Counted from the stretch's first letter, positions 45,001-58,288 are shown. The stretch: 64,000 nt of DNA from Leptodontidium sp. MPI-SDFR-AT-0119 (GCA_020726505.1 JAHLEZ010000007.1:2957941-3021940), one strand, 5' to 3'. Notes: a model not told the origin generated them from the letters alone. A program made the numbers and translations.

Positions 45001-47530
45001 TAACTTAGCTAAGCACGAGAAACATGCCGGCTAGCTCGTTTCTAAAGTTAAAGACGTAATAAAAGCTATTAAAGAAGACGAGATTTAAGACGTTAAATTA
45101 ATCCTCGAGGAAATTAGACTATTTAATATAAACTTAATAAAAACTAAAGCTCTCGAAGAGCCGAGTAGTGCTCTTAGCCTCTTAGACTTGGGGGGTAATA
45201 GAGAAAGTAAACTTATTATAAGCTTAAAGAAGTCTTGGACTTTAGTCTCTAGAGAATATACTACTTTTAGTTTAGAGTTCTAAGGTCTCTTAAATACCTC
45301 TTACGGATTTAATCGTAAATAAACTACCCCGTGTAAGTATACTTCTGCTTAAAGAGAGCGCTAATATATTTATAGTTACTATACTAAAGAATTGTACTTA
45401 TTTATAAGTAGTAATTCCGATATATATTCCCCTTATTATAATAGAAGAAGCCTTTACTTAAGTAGTAAATAAAGCCCCCACGTATATAAGTGAGTTTATA
45501 ATACTCGCCGTAGATAAAGCCTCTCTTATAAAATTAAGTAAGAATGAACTAATTAAGTAAATCGGAATTAGAGAGGCCTCTTTAGTTAAGAAAAAGCGCT
45601 AGTTAAAACTAAAGGGAGCTTAGCCTTAACGTAAGAGTAATCGAATCGCTAGAGCTTTGTTAAGAGTAAGTAAACTATTGTGAAAAGGAGTATATAATTA
45701 ATGTAAGAGTGATTAAATCGTTAGAGTTAACTTATTAATTCTAGTAATTATAAGCCTTATAGAGATAATATAAAGCGCGGAAACGATCGATTTTAGTTAG
45801 GCAATCCCTGAGTATTTTAATACTTTTTTTATAACTCTTTATTTATTTAAAGATTAGGGGGGTAAAGAGCTTATAACGTTATATAATGTAATTCTTGTAG
45901 TAATTTTACTTAAATTAAAGGAAGCGAAGAAGATTTTAGTGCTAGACTTTGGCTTAAGCACTTTAAAAACAGAACTTCCTCAAGTTCATCAGAAAGACAC
46001 TCCTAGAGAGCTAAGGTCCTAGAAGGATTTAGTAGGTTATTAATTTAGAGAGCAGTTTAAGGCCGACGTTAAGCTTGAAATTAAAAACCTAGAATCTAGA
46101 GATTATTAAAGAGTCGTGAAAAAAACCAAAGTTAAATTAATAAAGCTTATACTGTTAATGTAAGTCTTTACTTATAAAGAGGCTCTAAATAGTTATATTT
46201 CTTAATGTTAATTAAGGCTAGTTGTATGAGGCGATCTTTAAGACAAGGCTACTATACTCTTAACGTACGCCGTAACCCTCATATTAAGAGCTTTCGACTA
46301 GCTATAACTTTAGCCGCGTATTTTAACTTAGAAATATAGTAATTCGACGTTATCAACGTATTTATTAATACAGTTTAGACTAAAGATTCGCTACTAGTCT
46401 TATGTTAGTTATTAGACGGCTATCGCTCTTATAACTTATACGTCGAGGTTAATTAAGTACTATATAGTATAAGGGACTCTCCTTCCCTGTGGTATAAAGA
46501 GTTTACTAAGACCTTTATATAGCTTTATTTAATTATAAGTAAGGAAGAACTTTATATGTTTTTCGATTAAAAGAGAAAGATATTTGTATTATTTTTTATA
46601 AATAATATTTGAGTCCTTTATTATAAAGACGATCGTACCTTAGTTAAAGATATAATCACTAGAATTTATTAAGTATATAAACTTCGCGAAATAGAGATAA
46701 TAAAATAGTTCCTTAAAGTTAAGATTATTAGGAATTAAGTATAAGGAACGATCTCTCTTACTTACGACATATATATTAAGAAAATCGCTAATAAATTTAA
46801 TTTAACGACATCCTTACTAAGGAGTATACTACTCCTAAGAATCGAGCTCACTAAGTACGAAGGCATTACTCCCTTTAGTCGAGTAAAAGAGTATTAAGAA
46901 AAGGTCGGATTAGTACTTTACTTAGCAATTCTTATAAGACTTAATATTATATACACAGCTTCGCGATTGTCTTACTTCTTAATAAATCTAAGCGAAGAGT
47001 ATATTAAGGCTGTAAATTAGACTATTAAATATCTTTAGAGTACTCGATACTTAGTTATTTAGTACTTCATAGAATAGTAAGAAATTTAGCTGTTTATTAC
47101 CTTAAATACTTCTTTTGCTAACGATGTCGAGACTCGACGATTATCTTAAGGCTTTATTACTACTCTTTTCGGAGGTATTTTTGACTAGAAAGTTAGTTTA
47201 TAAGCTATAGTTATTACTTTAACTACTAAAGTAGAGTTACTAAGAGTCGAAAGAATTATTAAGGCAATAATAGCGCTCAAAAGACTATTTATAGAGATCC
47301 TTTTTAACTTAAGAGAAGTTTAAAAAATCTACTATAATAATAAATAAACAATTCGACTAATTATTAGCGAAGGCGAGCGAATTATAATAAAGTTATATTA
47401 CGTTAATATTTAGAATATATAACTTTAGCAAGAGTACTCTAAGGGGACTTTTGAGATTACTTATTTATTTACGACAGAGATGTTAGTAGACAGACTTATA
47501 AAGAACTTTACTTATTAATAATTTAATTAT
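42053..47530 (+). mobile_element. Second Ty1/copia element, degenerate gag-pol
   Basis: The plus strand shows a gag-like segment at 42170-42880 (TDFRSDYIKD, KTEFL, VEKSD, YEYII-like), continuing after a nested solo LTR. Pol lies at 44100-47500: an RT with LAITLAAYFNLEI..FDVINVFINT near 46300-46370, LCWLLDGYRSY-like and LYSIRDSPSLWYKEFTKTFI near 46450-46520, and an RNase H with NTSFANDVETRR near 47105 and LTTKVELLRVERIIKAI near 47220-47270. The classical copia motifs (KAFDVxxAFL, LYGLrqSP.LWY, ADsDWAgd) are recognisable. No LTR pair could be defined. Confidence 0.75.
42889..43060 (+). repeat. Solo LTR in copia 2, TGTGACG family, TSD TTAGG
   Basis: 172 bp from TGTGACGG to CCGTCACA, flanked by TTAGG on both sides (42884-42888 and 43061-43065). 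Same family as 2950-3105. It inserted into the gag region of the second copia element. Confidence 0.9.
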
Positions 47531-47927
47531 TTCTAAACTCTTTTGAACTTTAAGGGCGTTAGAGCGCAGATTTCTACTATTTTATAGTTCTCTTAATTTT
47601 TCTTTCGCAAATCTTCCTTTTGATTTAACTTATATTCTTTTGAATTGTGTATTTCCTTTGTTTCTTACATTTTTATTCCTTATTTCGAGCATATTACAAG
47701 AGCTGTAATACTCACTTTAAGTTTCCTTTATTAAAGTAGTGTTATTAAGGTAGTTAGCCCTTAAAATTCGCCCTTTATTATTACTAGGGCCATTTCTAAG
47801 AATCTGAACCTTTTAAAAAGTAAAAAATAAAAGGGTAATTTGGTTATTTAAGGGTTCTTAAGCCCCGCCTTATATAAAAATAACGTAACGTAACATAAGC
47901 TCGTAAATACAAGGGGCAACTTAGTTA
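47531..47927. other. AT-rich gap between copia 2 and piggyBac
   Basis: No coding signature seen; it may include the 3' untranslated or LTR remains of the copia element. Confidence 0.35.
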
Positions 47928-49624
47928 TATCCCCTTAGCTGCCATAAGCGCCTTTCCATAGGGCACGTGCGCTGGGCTGGTTGCTATAGTAGCCTGGAGG
48001 AGCCTATCATTTCAGGCTACTCTAGCGCCCGTGCGGGGCATTAACAAGAACATTAATAAAGCTTGATTTCCTACTATAATTATCTACTTTCTAATGTAAT
48101 CATAATGCCGGAACCTGTAGTTACAGATACTACTAATACAAGGACCCTTCGTCTAAAATTGAAGCCATTACTAAAAGCCGGTGCCCATTTTTAACCTATA
48201 TAACTCGACGATTTCGACTTTGAAGTATATATATTAGAAGACTACTCTCTAGAGGATCTTATTACCCTTTTTACTTAATACTATAACTAAAGTATTATAA
48301 ATACTATCGTTTTAGTTATAAACTCTTACTAAAGAGAAGTACTTAATAATAAGGCAAAACCAAGATCTCGTATAATAGTATAAGAACTTACTTGTCGAGA
48401 GGAAATTTACTTGTATTTAGTATTTTATATTTATATAACCGTGGTTCCCTACTAATTCTATTAAAGACTACTAGTTTACAAAGAAATTAACTCCTTTTTA
48501 TTATATTACTAAGGTTTTTTTATAAAATCGTTTTTAAGAATTACGCCGGCGATTTAGAATTTATAAAGATAAGAATACTCACTTATATTAAAAGGTTAAT
48601 ATCTTACTAAATTTAAGTATATTAAGCTAACTTTTATATAGACAAAACCTTTAAATAGTTATATTTAAGAAACTAACTTACGATTTTAGAAACTAGGTCA
48701 ATAAGTAACTATAGATAAGGCTATTTAACGATATACTAGTCGTAGTAAATTTATTACTATAATCCCTAAAAAGCTTACTTCCACCGGAATTAAGATTTAG
48801 GTTATTATATAATAAGGATTCTTTCTTCGGTGGGCCTATTATATACTTAGAAAGTAAGGTAATATATATAAAGTCCTAAAACCTCAGAATCTTAATAAAA
48901 CCTAAGTAATTATACTATACTATTTGAGCTCTCTCTTAAATACGACGTATTACGTGTACCTTAATAATCTCTTCACGTCTCTATAGTTATTTGAGTACTT
49001 ACGAGAGATAAAGATTGTATTTACTAGTACTTGTCGAATTATATTCGGAGTAATTTAAGACCTTATAGACCTCAAAAAGTAAAGAGAAAAGGGGCTAAAC
49101 GCTATGTTATAAGGTGAGACTTATACCTTCCTTACAGAATCGGGATTAGTTAATTAGACTAAGTTTCAAGATAAAGCCTTTGCTTTGCTAATGTTAATAT
49201 ATTAGAATAATAAAACTAAGGTTTTACGGCTACGAAAACGACCAAAAGAGACTGCCGGAAATACAAAGATTAGCCGAGCCCCCTTTAGCAACGAGTCTAC
49301 TAAAGAGCTTTAAATTCCGGAGTACTTTGACGCCTATAACTAATATATAAGAGCCGTTAATCTAAGAGACTAACTTTAAGGCCATAATAGTAGGTTACGG
49401 CGTATTAAGAGAGGCCTAATTTAAAGCCTCTATTAATATATACTCTTAGTAGTACTTAGTAACTGTTTCTTAATTTGTCGCTACTTTAGATATAACGTTA
49501 AAACTATTAATCTAAGAAATTAAGACGATTTTCGCATATAGTTTATAGAGGCATTAATAGAGCTCGGGAAGAATATACTAAGATCTCGAAAAAGGCGTGT
49601 TTTAGGCCTATCTAGGGATGCTTT

Positions 49625-52600
49625 CAGTGTGTCAAATGAATTGAATTGAATTGAATAATAGGTATTATTCAATTCAATTCAATGATTTTATTTATTAATC
49701 AATTCTAATTAATTAAAATTTGAATTGATTTAAATATATTTAAATATATTTGAATAATATGCTGACTAATACGACTTTGAGTGGTTTCGCTTAATTAAGG
49801 TTAAGGTTTACGGGATCTATACCTGTTTTGGTTATAGTCTATCCTATTCTAGTATAGATCCCGCTATCTTGCTTATCAAGCGGGGCGGCGATAAGGAACC
49901 TCCTAGAATCAACGCTATACTTCTAATTTAATATTAATTAATAAGTCTTACAAATAGAATATTAGTAAGTAACGAAAATATAATTCTAGTACTTTCGAGT
50001 ATAAGGATTAATAATTAATGCTTCGATAGTCTTAGAATTCTTTAGAAAAGGTTTATTTATTATAAAAACAATTAAATCTCTCGTTAGAATCGACTTTTCA
50101 TTATCTAACAAACACTTTAATAAATTAATAACAACTTATACTCTTATAAATACTTTTAAAAGTACACTTGTATATCTTTAGTATACTTTACTATGTCGCA
50201 ACTAACTTCTATTGCTTTAAATATTAAGCAAAACTCGGCCGAATTCGAATTAGATCCTCTTGATTTACAACCGCCTCTTTTTAAGTTTAAATACTTATTA
50301 AAGACTCTCGATAAAGCTAAACCAAATCCGGAAAAGCTTGAAGACTACCGTACTGTTACTGTCCGATGTTTAGTTCGAGGTTGCAAGTAAGTTTATTTAA
50401 ATCTATTAATAAAAAGTTATACTAACTTAAATTAGTAAAAAATGGCTTAATCAAAAAGTTAATCAAACTACGAGTAATTATTTTACCCACTTTCGAACCT
50501 CTCATAAGTCAATAAATATAGAGGCTATAAAAAATAATATTGATCCAAGTAAGTTAATTTATTAATAAGTTTTTTATTAATAATATTTACTAATATTATT
50601 TTAGGAACAATTACTTCGAATTCGACTCGAAATACAAGTCAATTAAGCTTAAAAGAGTCCTTTAATAATAATAATCAACAAGACGACGAATTAGAAGAAG
50701 AAGAAAAAGAAGCTAGTTTTATGATATCGCATTTTAAGAGATTATTATTAAACTTTGTTGTTTCTAATAATATCTCTTTTAGAGCTGTTACAAGTATTAG
50801 CTTTCGGAAATTAATGGCATACCTTCATAAGTAAGTACGCTCTAATACTTATAAATACTTGGATTTATAACTAACTTATTAAAGGGAGGTACCGCCTTTG
50901 TACTCTCAAGTTTTAACTGATGAGTTGACTTTATATTTTAATAATAATAAGTCTTTATTAAAAGGCTTGTTATTAGAGCAAATTAAGACTCAAGGAGGGT
51001 TTTCTTTAACTCTTGATGCTTGGACGGCTATAAATCAAGATGCTTATCTTGGAATTACTATGTAAGTTATTTTTTATTAATTAATATATTTATTTATTAA
51101 ATAACTAACCAATTTAATAGCCACTGGATCGACGCGAATTTTAATATGAATTCGCGACTTTTAGCTATGAGAGACTTAGCCGACAAACACTCAGGCGTCT
51201 ATATGAGTTCGGTATTAATACAAGCTCTTAAAAGCTTTGATATTGAAGATAATATTATTAGGTAAGTATTTTAAGGAATACTTTTATTATAAAAGCTAAT
51301 CTTTATAATAGTATTACAAGAGATAACGCTTCTTCAAACGATACACTTATAACTGCTTTTACAAAGCATTACGCTCAAAAAGCTATGAAATTTCAAGGTG
51401 ATACACCTTGTGTAGCTCACGTATTAAATTTAGTTGTTCAAGATATCTTAAAAGGTATTATTAAGAACGATTATAATATCTCTTATTCTAGAGATATATA
51501 TGAAGAAGAAAAAGAAGAAGATATTCAAGAAAATCAAGAAACAAGTTTATTAATAATTTAATAAATTATTTTACTAATTTTATATAGATTTCTCTATTTG
51601 GAAAAAGGTTCGAAAAATTATAATCGGCATCAAATATAACCAAGAGAATAAGCGGCTTTTAGAAGCTCAAATTAAAGCTTTTGAAATACAAAAGGCTCGA
51701 TTTCCTCAGCTTGGTAAGTTTTTTTAATTTATAAATATATCCTTTTATTATTAGTATTTAACTAACTATTATTAGATCAACAAACTCGTTGGTCTTCAAC
51801 GTATTATATGTTAAAGAATTTCTTACATCTTTGGGAGCCTATTAGAGCTGTTATTAATAGCTCGAATTCTAAGGCTTTTAAGAATAAGAATAATCTATTA
51901 CTCGGCGAAATAGAAATCAAGTGGTTAGAGAACGTATTAGCTATTTTAGCTATATTCGTTAAAGCAACTACAAAATTACAAGCCGAGAAATACCCGACTA
52001 TATACTATATTATGCCTGAGGTATATATAATATACAATAAATTAGATGCTTTTAAGCAACAACATCAAGTAAGTACTTATTATTTTAAATTCCTTTTATT
52101 TTTAAAATACTAGTAATATTAACTTTAAAATTAGGATAAAGCATTTATTGACGCTATTAATAGCGGTATCGCTAAGCTTCGGAAGTATTATCCGAAAACA
52201 GGGGTTTTAGATAATAAGAGTAAAAACTTTTATTTATCTATGATCTTTGATCCTAGAATTAAAGAAGAAGGCTTAAAAGCCATGGGTATTTCAACCGGAT
52301 TTATATCGGATATTATAGCTCGCTTAAGGACGGATTTTAATAGGTAAGCTTTATCTTTAATAATTTAATATTAATAATACTAATTATTTATATAGTTATA
52401 AATTAGACTACTTGAGAGAAAATCCTATAATTGACGAGGACGGAGATCTTAATATATACGACGACGACGACGACGAATTAGGAATATTTGCCGAAAACGA
52501 CGAAGAATTTGAAACCGACGAATTAACTACTTATTTAGAAGAAAAAAGAAGTCCTAAACATGTAAGTTTATTAATATCTTTAATATAACTGAAGCTAACT

Positions 52601-53083
52601 TAATAATAGACTAAGGCCTTAGATTACTGGCGACTTAATAAAGAGAAGTATAAAATATTATCTCGAATAGCTAGGAAATATCTTCAAATTCCAGCTAGTT
52701 CAGCCGCTAGTGAAAGGTTTTTCTCTCAAGGAGCTTTAATTATTTCTAAATTAAGAAATAGGCTTTCTAAAGAGACGTTTGAAAAGATAATTTGCTTAAA
52801 AAGTTGGGGAGTTCTTGAAGACGAAGATGGAAAAGAATATAAGGAGTTAATTAAGAGTTATACTCTTGAAGATAATCCTTTTTATATACAGGAAAAGGTT
52901 TAATTTGTATTTTAATTTTCTAGTTTAAATTCAGTCACATGTTCTTGAATAATTGAATAATATTCAAGAATAATTTAATTACTATTCTATTCAAGTCTAA
53001 GAATCATTATTCAATTCAATTCAATTTGAATTGAATTGAATTGAATATTAATTAATTAATTTGAATAATTTTTTGACACACTG
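49625..53083 (+). mobile_element. hAT transposon 1, apparently intact, TSD GATGCTTT
   Basis: A 3459-bp element with CAGTGTGTCAAA and TTTGACACACTG ends and a perfect 8-bp duplication GATGCTTT (49617-49624 and 53084-53091). Inside the ends lie GAATT/TTGAA pentamer arrays (49636-49685 and 52990-53050). It carries a complete multi-exon transposase gene. Unlike its host piggyBac element it shows no scattered stops, so it inserted after the RIP episode or escaped it. Confidence 0.92.
50193..52903 (+). CDS. hAT transposase (multi-exon)
   Basis: Starts MSQLTSIALNIKQNSAEFEL and is interrupted by about seven or eight short AT-rich introns (GTAAGT-type donors near 50388, 50549, 51061, 51260, 52061, 52342 and 52560; TAG acceptors). 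Exon 2 has a BED-finger-like WLNQKVNQTTSNYFTHFRTS (CxxC in exon 1: CLVRGC). Catalytic-core segments: SLTLDAWTAINQDAYLGI (first Asp, about 51010), TRDNASSND (second Asp, about 51310), and the hAT CxxH motif CVAHVLNLVVQ (about 51410). The C-terminal dimerisation domain reads PASSAASERFFSQGALII and LRNRLSKETFEKIICLKSWG before the stop at 52901-52903. All exons I followed are open. The exact intron borders were not all verified. Confidence 0.82.
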
Positions 53084-53455
53084 GATGCTTTTAAGGTCCT
53101 AATTTATTAGTATACGTTCGTTAAGATGCCAATAAAAGTCGACTACGTAATATGTAAAGGAGGGAGGTTTTAGGACTAACCTAAGAAGAGAGTAGCTCTT
53201 ACTAAAATAGCTATAAATAAAGGCCGGCCGAGTAAAAGGAAGTGTACTAATTTTAGTTGTAAAGAGTATAAGGTTAACCTTTGTCGGAAAACAGATTACT
53301 TTACGCTCTTTTATAGAAAATAATAATATTTAGTAATAAAATCGTACTTTTGGATACTTCGCGAAAATTCAGGCGTTCTTCGCTTAATTTAGGGCCTCGC
53401 TACAGGGCCACTCAGGCCCTGTAAAAAGGCGTTCCTAGTGGCAGCTAAGGGGATA

Positions 53456-54289
53456 GAGGTTCTTAAGCCTTAGAAGTACACTACTACCGCTTATAAGCGC
53501 TCGTCTTCCTCTAGCTCTAGAGCTATTTAAAGAGTAGCCCGGTATTAGTTAAGAAACTTTTAGAGTTAACGAGTTTAATAAAAGGGTTCTTGTAATTACT
53601 TACGCTTTAAGGCTCGTCCGCCTTAATCGCCTTAATAAGACAAGTGACGAAAGGAGCTACCTTAATAAAACAAGGAACACATTTGTGCCCGAAAGAGTAC
53701 CGAAAGTACCGAGTACCGCGCTTAATAGTATTCTCCTAGTAAACGCTAAGTAACGAGCTATCCTTGCCCTTCTTATTACTAAGGGCTAAACGAGTATAAT
53801 ACTAATAAGGCACCGCGCGTCGCGCGCCCGCAACCGGCATAGCCTTCTTCTTTTTAGTCTCGGCGGCCTCACTAGAGGAGCTAGTAGAGCCAGCGGGGGA
53901 GGAGAGCGCAGCAGGGCCGCAGAGGGCTCTCCCTAGCCTCCGGCGAAAGAGGAACCTAACTCTATAAAGAGAGTAAGTAAACTCTAACCCCGAGGGGAAG
54001 GAATTCTAAAAGAAGAGGGAGGGGGAGGGATTTAACTTAAAACATTATCTAAAGTGTACTCTTAAATATCCGCGAGTACACTAGTTACGGCGGAGCGCTC
54101 AGAGGTGGCGGCAGGGAAGGAAGGGCCGGCGAGGGCACGAGCTAGAATAGTGCTAGCGTCAAAAGAGATTTGTTTATTAAGGTTAGCCCTAATAAATTCG
54201 ATCTTATAATTAGCTAGCTAAATCCCGATTCTTTGATTTCGATCACTGTATTAAGGGAACACTACTTAACTTGCAGAAGACATTATTGT
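53456..54289. other. Unassigned; GC-rich patch in AT-rich repeats
   Basis: 53790-54170 is unusually GC-rich compared with its surroundings. The minus strand has a Ser/Lys-rich low-complexity frame (SSSSEAAETKKKK-like) followed by a Cys-containing segment (RGTRYFRYSFGHKCVPC), reminiscent of a zinc-knuckle or gag-like protein, but I cannot name a family. Confidence 0.3.
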
Positions 54290-54598
54290 TGTTACGGCTG
54301 GCCAAAGGTTGATACGGCGAGTTGACTCAAGCTTTGTATTTAGACCTAGGACTACGCTCAGAATCGAGAAGAAAAGACAAGGAGGAAAGGAGAGCTCTCT
54401 GTAAGGGAGGGCTCGAGTATATATACATGAAGGACCCTCCTAACGGGGCCTAGCGTAGTCGAGTGCCATTCACGTTAACATGTCGCAGGCTCGCCACTTA
54501 GTCTTCCCTATTAGGCTTAGCGCCGCCGCATAGCCAGCGATGCTACGAGCCCGTGTCAGTTAGAATACGAGGCGCATCGTAGGTCGTAGGTCGTAACA
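54290..54598 (-). repeat. Solo LTR, 302-bp family, TSD ATTGT
   Basis: TGTTACGGCTGG...GGTCGTAACA, 309 bp because the terminal GGTCGTA is duplicated in tandem. A perfect ATTGT duplication lies on both sides (54285-54289 and 54599-54603). Fewer mutations than the gypsy interior at 3.9-7.1 kb. Confidence 0.9.
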
Positions 54599-54737
54599 AT
54601 TGTTAAAGTTAAAGTTGACGTTAAAGTTATTGTTATTACTAAAGGAAAATTTATAAACAAAATAAACTCTTATGTAATTAAATGTTGTTTTTTTGTCTAT
54701 TTTTAGCCTAGCGTGGTCGCTTTATAGCTAGGGGGCG

Positions 54738-54910
54738 TGTCCACAGTATATAGTTAGCGGCACCTGCCACGCGAGCCTACTAAACGGCCAGGCGTGCTTC
54801 TTATATACTTATAACTAGCTAAACCTACTTACTTTATATATATATAGTTAACTTTCCCCCTCTTAACGAGAGAGTAAAGAACTTCTCAATCAATCTTCTG
54901 CTCCCCACCG
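54738..54910 (+). repeat. LTR remnant, TGTCACGG family (copy 2)
   Basis: Truncated relative of 34219-34436, sharing TTAGCGGCAC, GCCACGCGAGCC, ACGGCCAGGCGTGCTTCTT and a TTTATATATATATAG TATA region. The right end is lost. Confidence 0.65.
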
Positions 54911-55950
54911 CTTATAAAGGGTATTACTTTTAAAGGGTTTAAACAAGGTACCTGCGATTATAGAGCCGTTAGATACGGCTAAAGACAAGATAAAAAAACT
55001 ATCAATTACATATTAAGCGTAATATAAAGTACTCTCGAGTGATAATAATTACTTCCCTAAACTCTATTATCGATTATATCTTGCAAACATATATAACTTA
55101 AAAGAGTAAGAAGTAAAGACTCGAAGAAAAAGCTTACGTAAAAGGAAAAGAAAGAGGCAAAAAATAATTAACTATCGCGAAGAAGTTAAAAGAACTTTAA
55201 ATAATAGTTTTATTAATTTTCTTCTCTTATATTTACTAAAGAAAAAAGGGAAAACACAATAAGATACTAAGGTAAGATTTGAAAATTAGAGGCCACTAGC
55301 GCGGATATACTTAAAACTAATGAAAGAATTTAGTATTAGTGTCTTCCTTTAATTTCCTCGAGACATGTCGAACGAGACGTAAGTTATAAACCCCCACTTT
55401 CCCTTAAATAACTGATTTAATTGGCACAAACCACCTTTATAACCTTACGATACCTTAAAAAGATATCCTTATAATATATCTAAATTAAACTTAATTATCT
55501 TTAAAATTTATATTATGAACTTAACGATGTTCTTAATAGTCGTGGAAGACTAGCGTATACTAAGTAAGAAACTTAAACTCGAGATGTTATCTAAGCACGA
55601 TAAGAGTCCCGGGAGCGGGCAGGTGGGTCGCTAAAAGACTTATTTAAGTTCTTTAATAGAGACTACACGTCCTTCTTAATAAACGAGGCGCTCTCTTTAC
55701 TGTACCTACTTAGCCCCGTAACGCCAGCGTGCTCTTTTAAACGTCGGAACAAGCCGGCGATGATAGCTCGGTATTGCTCGGTACTCATGTCTTTGACTCT
55801 CTCGACTAAAGCATCCTGTACGACGCTAAGTATCTCAGAGACGAAAAATGTATAGAAAGATTTGATGGAGATTTCTTTCTAGTATAAGTAGAACAGTAAT
55901 TATGCACATCTGCCTAACCGCTTCTTGAATACTGCTCGTGTCAATTTGCA
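54911..55950. other. AT-rich to mixed region, nothing named
   Basis: No recognised gene. A short minus-strand frame near 55790-55650 (MSTEQYRAIIAGLFRRLKEH) is protein-like and could be a gag or gene fragment; it soon meets stops. Confidence 0.3.
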
Positions 55951-56990
55951 CTAGCGTTCATTATAATCCTGTATTTCAACCTCTCCATTGTCAGCTATCG
56001 CGTCTGCATCCTCCACGCTGGTCTTTCTCTCAATCCCCTCAACGGCCCTTCGAAGGTTGGCTAGCTCATAAGTCAGAACAACTCGACACATCATGACACT
56101 TCCCATGAGCCGGATGATAACGACAACAGCATCGTTCACTGAAATAAACAGTACACTAGAAAACAGGATTGTGTTGTAGATGATGTGGCATCTGTCAGCG
56201 CGGTAGTAAACCAGTAATTAGACGGCCAAGAAGAGCAGGAGATTCTTGGAGAATTACAACGCGACGCTGAGTTTGTTGTGCCATCGGCTTGAACTAGTTG
56301 AAGGCTGCGTTCACACGACGCCGATAGATGTACTACCCTTATAATCTCTCCTGAGAGTTGTGACCTTCGTTCTAAAGTAAAGCGCAAGCGCTCTAAACCC
56401 ATAGATGACGAAACCAAGGAAGGCCTAGAGGAAAAACGTATATTCACTGCCTGTAAATGTAGCACTAATAACTTGTCCTCCTAGTCGATAGCACAGCTCG
56501 GCAATATTTCCTATCGACGCAGCAGCAGCAAGGTACTCTAAGACGATAATGAGGATCAAGGCGGATGACAAATGCGAGCTTTGAAAATTGCGTTTGTGTA
56601 GGTCCTTAATAGTTCTGTCATATTCGAATTATCAGAGAGTAAAGACTGCAAGTGATCCGGCTACGAAAAACTTGCCAACAATGGCCTTCAGGCGATCACA
56701 GAGAACATAGCGGTCTCCTAGGGGCTGGTTGCCGAGAGTCGCGAGGATTGATGGAGTAAGGCTAACTTATGCACAGGTTAGCTCAGTACTCTGCTACCTT
56801 AGCTTGGGAGCGAATGTACCCGAGAACAACCTAAACTCATTAACGAACTGTTTTGAAAATAGGATTGAAAGATACTGACCTGCGGTGATGCTATTTTTGC
56901 TTTAATAAGTTCAGGGGCAACATTGAGAAGACACTGGACGACATTGTGCGTCACGGTGTCTATACCAAAACCTCCAGACTCGGATCGACC
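55951..56990 (-). pseudogene. Decayed multi-pass membrane protein gene
   Basis: The minus strand shows hydrophobic segments in a plausible order: KFFVAGSLAVFTL near 56670, ALILIIVLEYLAAAASIGNI near 56560-56500, AFLGFVIYGFRALALYF near 56430-56380, IIYNTILFSSVLFISVNDA near 56180-56130 and VVVIIRLMGSVMMCRVVLTY near 56125-56070, then a charged cytosolic tail with a stop at 55951-55953. Frame changes and stops between the blocks (at about 56650, 56340-56190) could partly be introns but several are stops with no splice sites. It resembles fungal integral-membrane proteins of unknown function; the family is not identified. Confidence 0.5.
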
Positions 56991-58288
56991 CTAGTCTTGT
57001 TTTCTCGATCCTCCAAATATTCGGTGTAGTTACCAGCGCATTCATTATTCAAGAGCTTCTGAAACCCATAGTTGTATTTTGGGAAGAACCCCCGAAATTA
57101 TTTGACCAGGTGGCGGAAACAAGTGACAAGCTGCTGAGCAGCACATGGCCGCTCAGGAACGACTATGAAGAGAGCAGCATCGCTCCAAATCACTAGTTGA
57201 ACGTCTATAGAATGCGGATATATGATGCAAATAAGAAGGAGAATTGGCGTTTAGGTAGAGGAACACTCGAGTGCAGTAAAAAACGGGGGGCGAGTTAGAC
57301 AATATTTAGTTTCCCCCTTCTCAACCCGTCCCAGGCCCGTAAGCTGTAGCGCTTGGCCACTCTTTTGGGGATGACATTAGTTCAGTCATTAACGGTCTCA
57401 CCACCCAATCAAACACTCCCGTCGATGCCTTCTGGCGCCGGTCCTGATAAGATTGATGTCCTTCCCTTTCACTCCCCATGACGAACCAAAAAAGGCAACG
57501 TGTGACCCCCCCCCCCCCCCCCCCCCCCCCCCAATTTATATCTACCTAAAGATCGCGTCGGTCTATTCTGGTATGGCGTCTTTTCATATGTGCCATCCAA
57601 CCCGACACTCTGGAATGAATCCGATGAAATAAATTGCGGGGTGGAATGCTGAAGTACAATGGAAAATAAGGCGCATCAGCTTGGGGCTAATGCAGTAGAA
57701 CAAATGGGTCATCGTCCAGGGATAACCTTGCGATGATCTACTTCGTACAGGCCCAAACTACTTCGGACCACCATTAACAATGACTAGATTATGTAACTCG
57801 GCAGAGCAAGCTTCAGCAGAGCTAGATAGAATGTTAGGTGTATGAGCTAGGCAGATACAGAGCGGACAAGCCGATGTCAAAGGCTCAGTCATTGGAGATA
57901 TTCGGGGAACCAAATGGGCGTAATAAGCTTGTTCTGGAGAAATTTCTCGATGAGGTTGAGAAAAGAGGGATAAGCATGTGAAAAGGCTCAAGGGACTGAT
58001 TTTGTCACTGTGCAATCTCTCGTCATAGATACTCGAGAAAGATAAGAATATGTAGTACTCTAGCTCTGCCTCTGAAGAGCCGGCCTTGAAACTTTATTCC
58101 TCACAGCCTTCTTCATTGCAATGAGGATGAGAAACCAACTTTATTCTATATTTGTAACCAGACCTCCTATTGATTTGCAATTATGTCAAACCGATCTTCC
58201 ATTGACTAGGCAGACTCATCACCACCAGATATAAACTCAACTAATTCCAGTAGATACTAGAGTTCTTCAAGCCTTGTAAATTGTAATC
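56991..58288. other. Intergenic with 27-bp poly-C run
   Basis: No gene recognised. A run of 27 C lies at 57506-57532. An 85-codon minus-strand frame (58015-57758) lacks family features. Sequence just before 58289 is the 3' flank of the ankyrin gene. Confidence 0.4.

Larger units (their letters stand above)
47928..53455 (+). mobile_element. piggyBac-type transposon, split by a hAT insertion
   Basis: Terminal inverted repeats TATCCCCTTAGCTGCCA (47928) and its complement (ending 53455) bound the element. The plus strand encodes a degenerate DDE_Tnp_1_7 (piggyBac) transposase from an ATG at 48105 (MPEPVVTDTTNTRTLRLKLK). Recognisable blocks are SRSKFITIIPKKLTSTGIKI near 48740-48800, TTYYVYLNNLFTSL near 48940, KVLRLRKRPKETAGNTKISR near 49215 and IPEYFDAYN. 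The frame is cut at 49617-49624 by the hAT and resumes after it with the Cys-rich tail KGRPSKRKCTNFSCKEYKVNLC near 53218-53290. A TTAA target duplication is not visible at the chosen ends. Many stops; dead. Confidence 0.8.
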
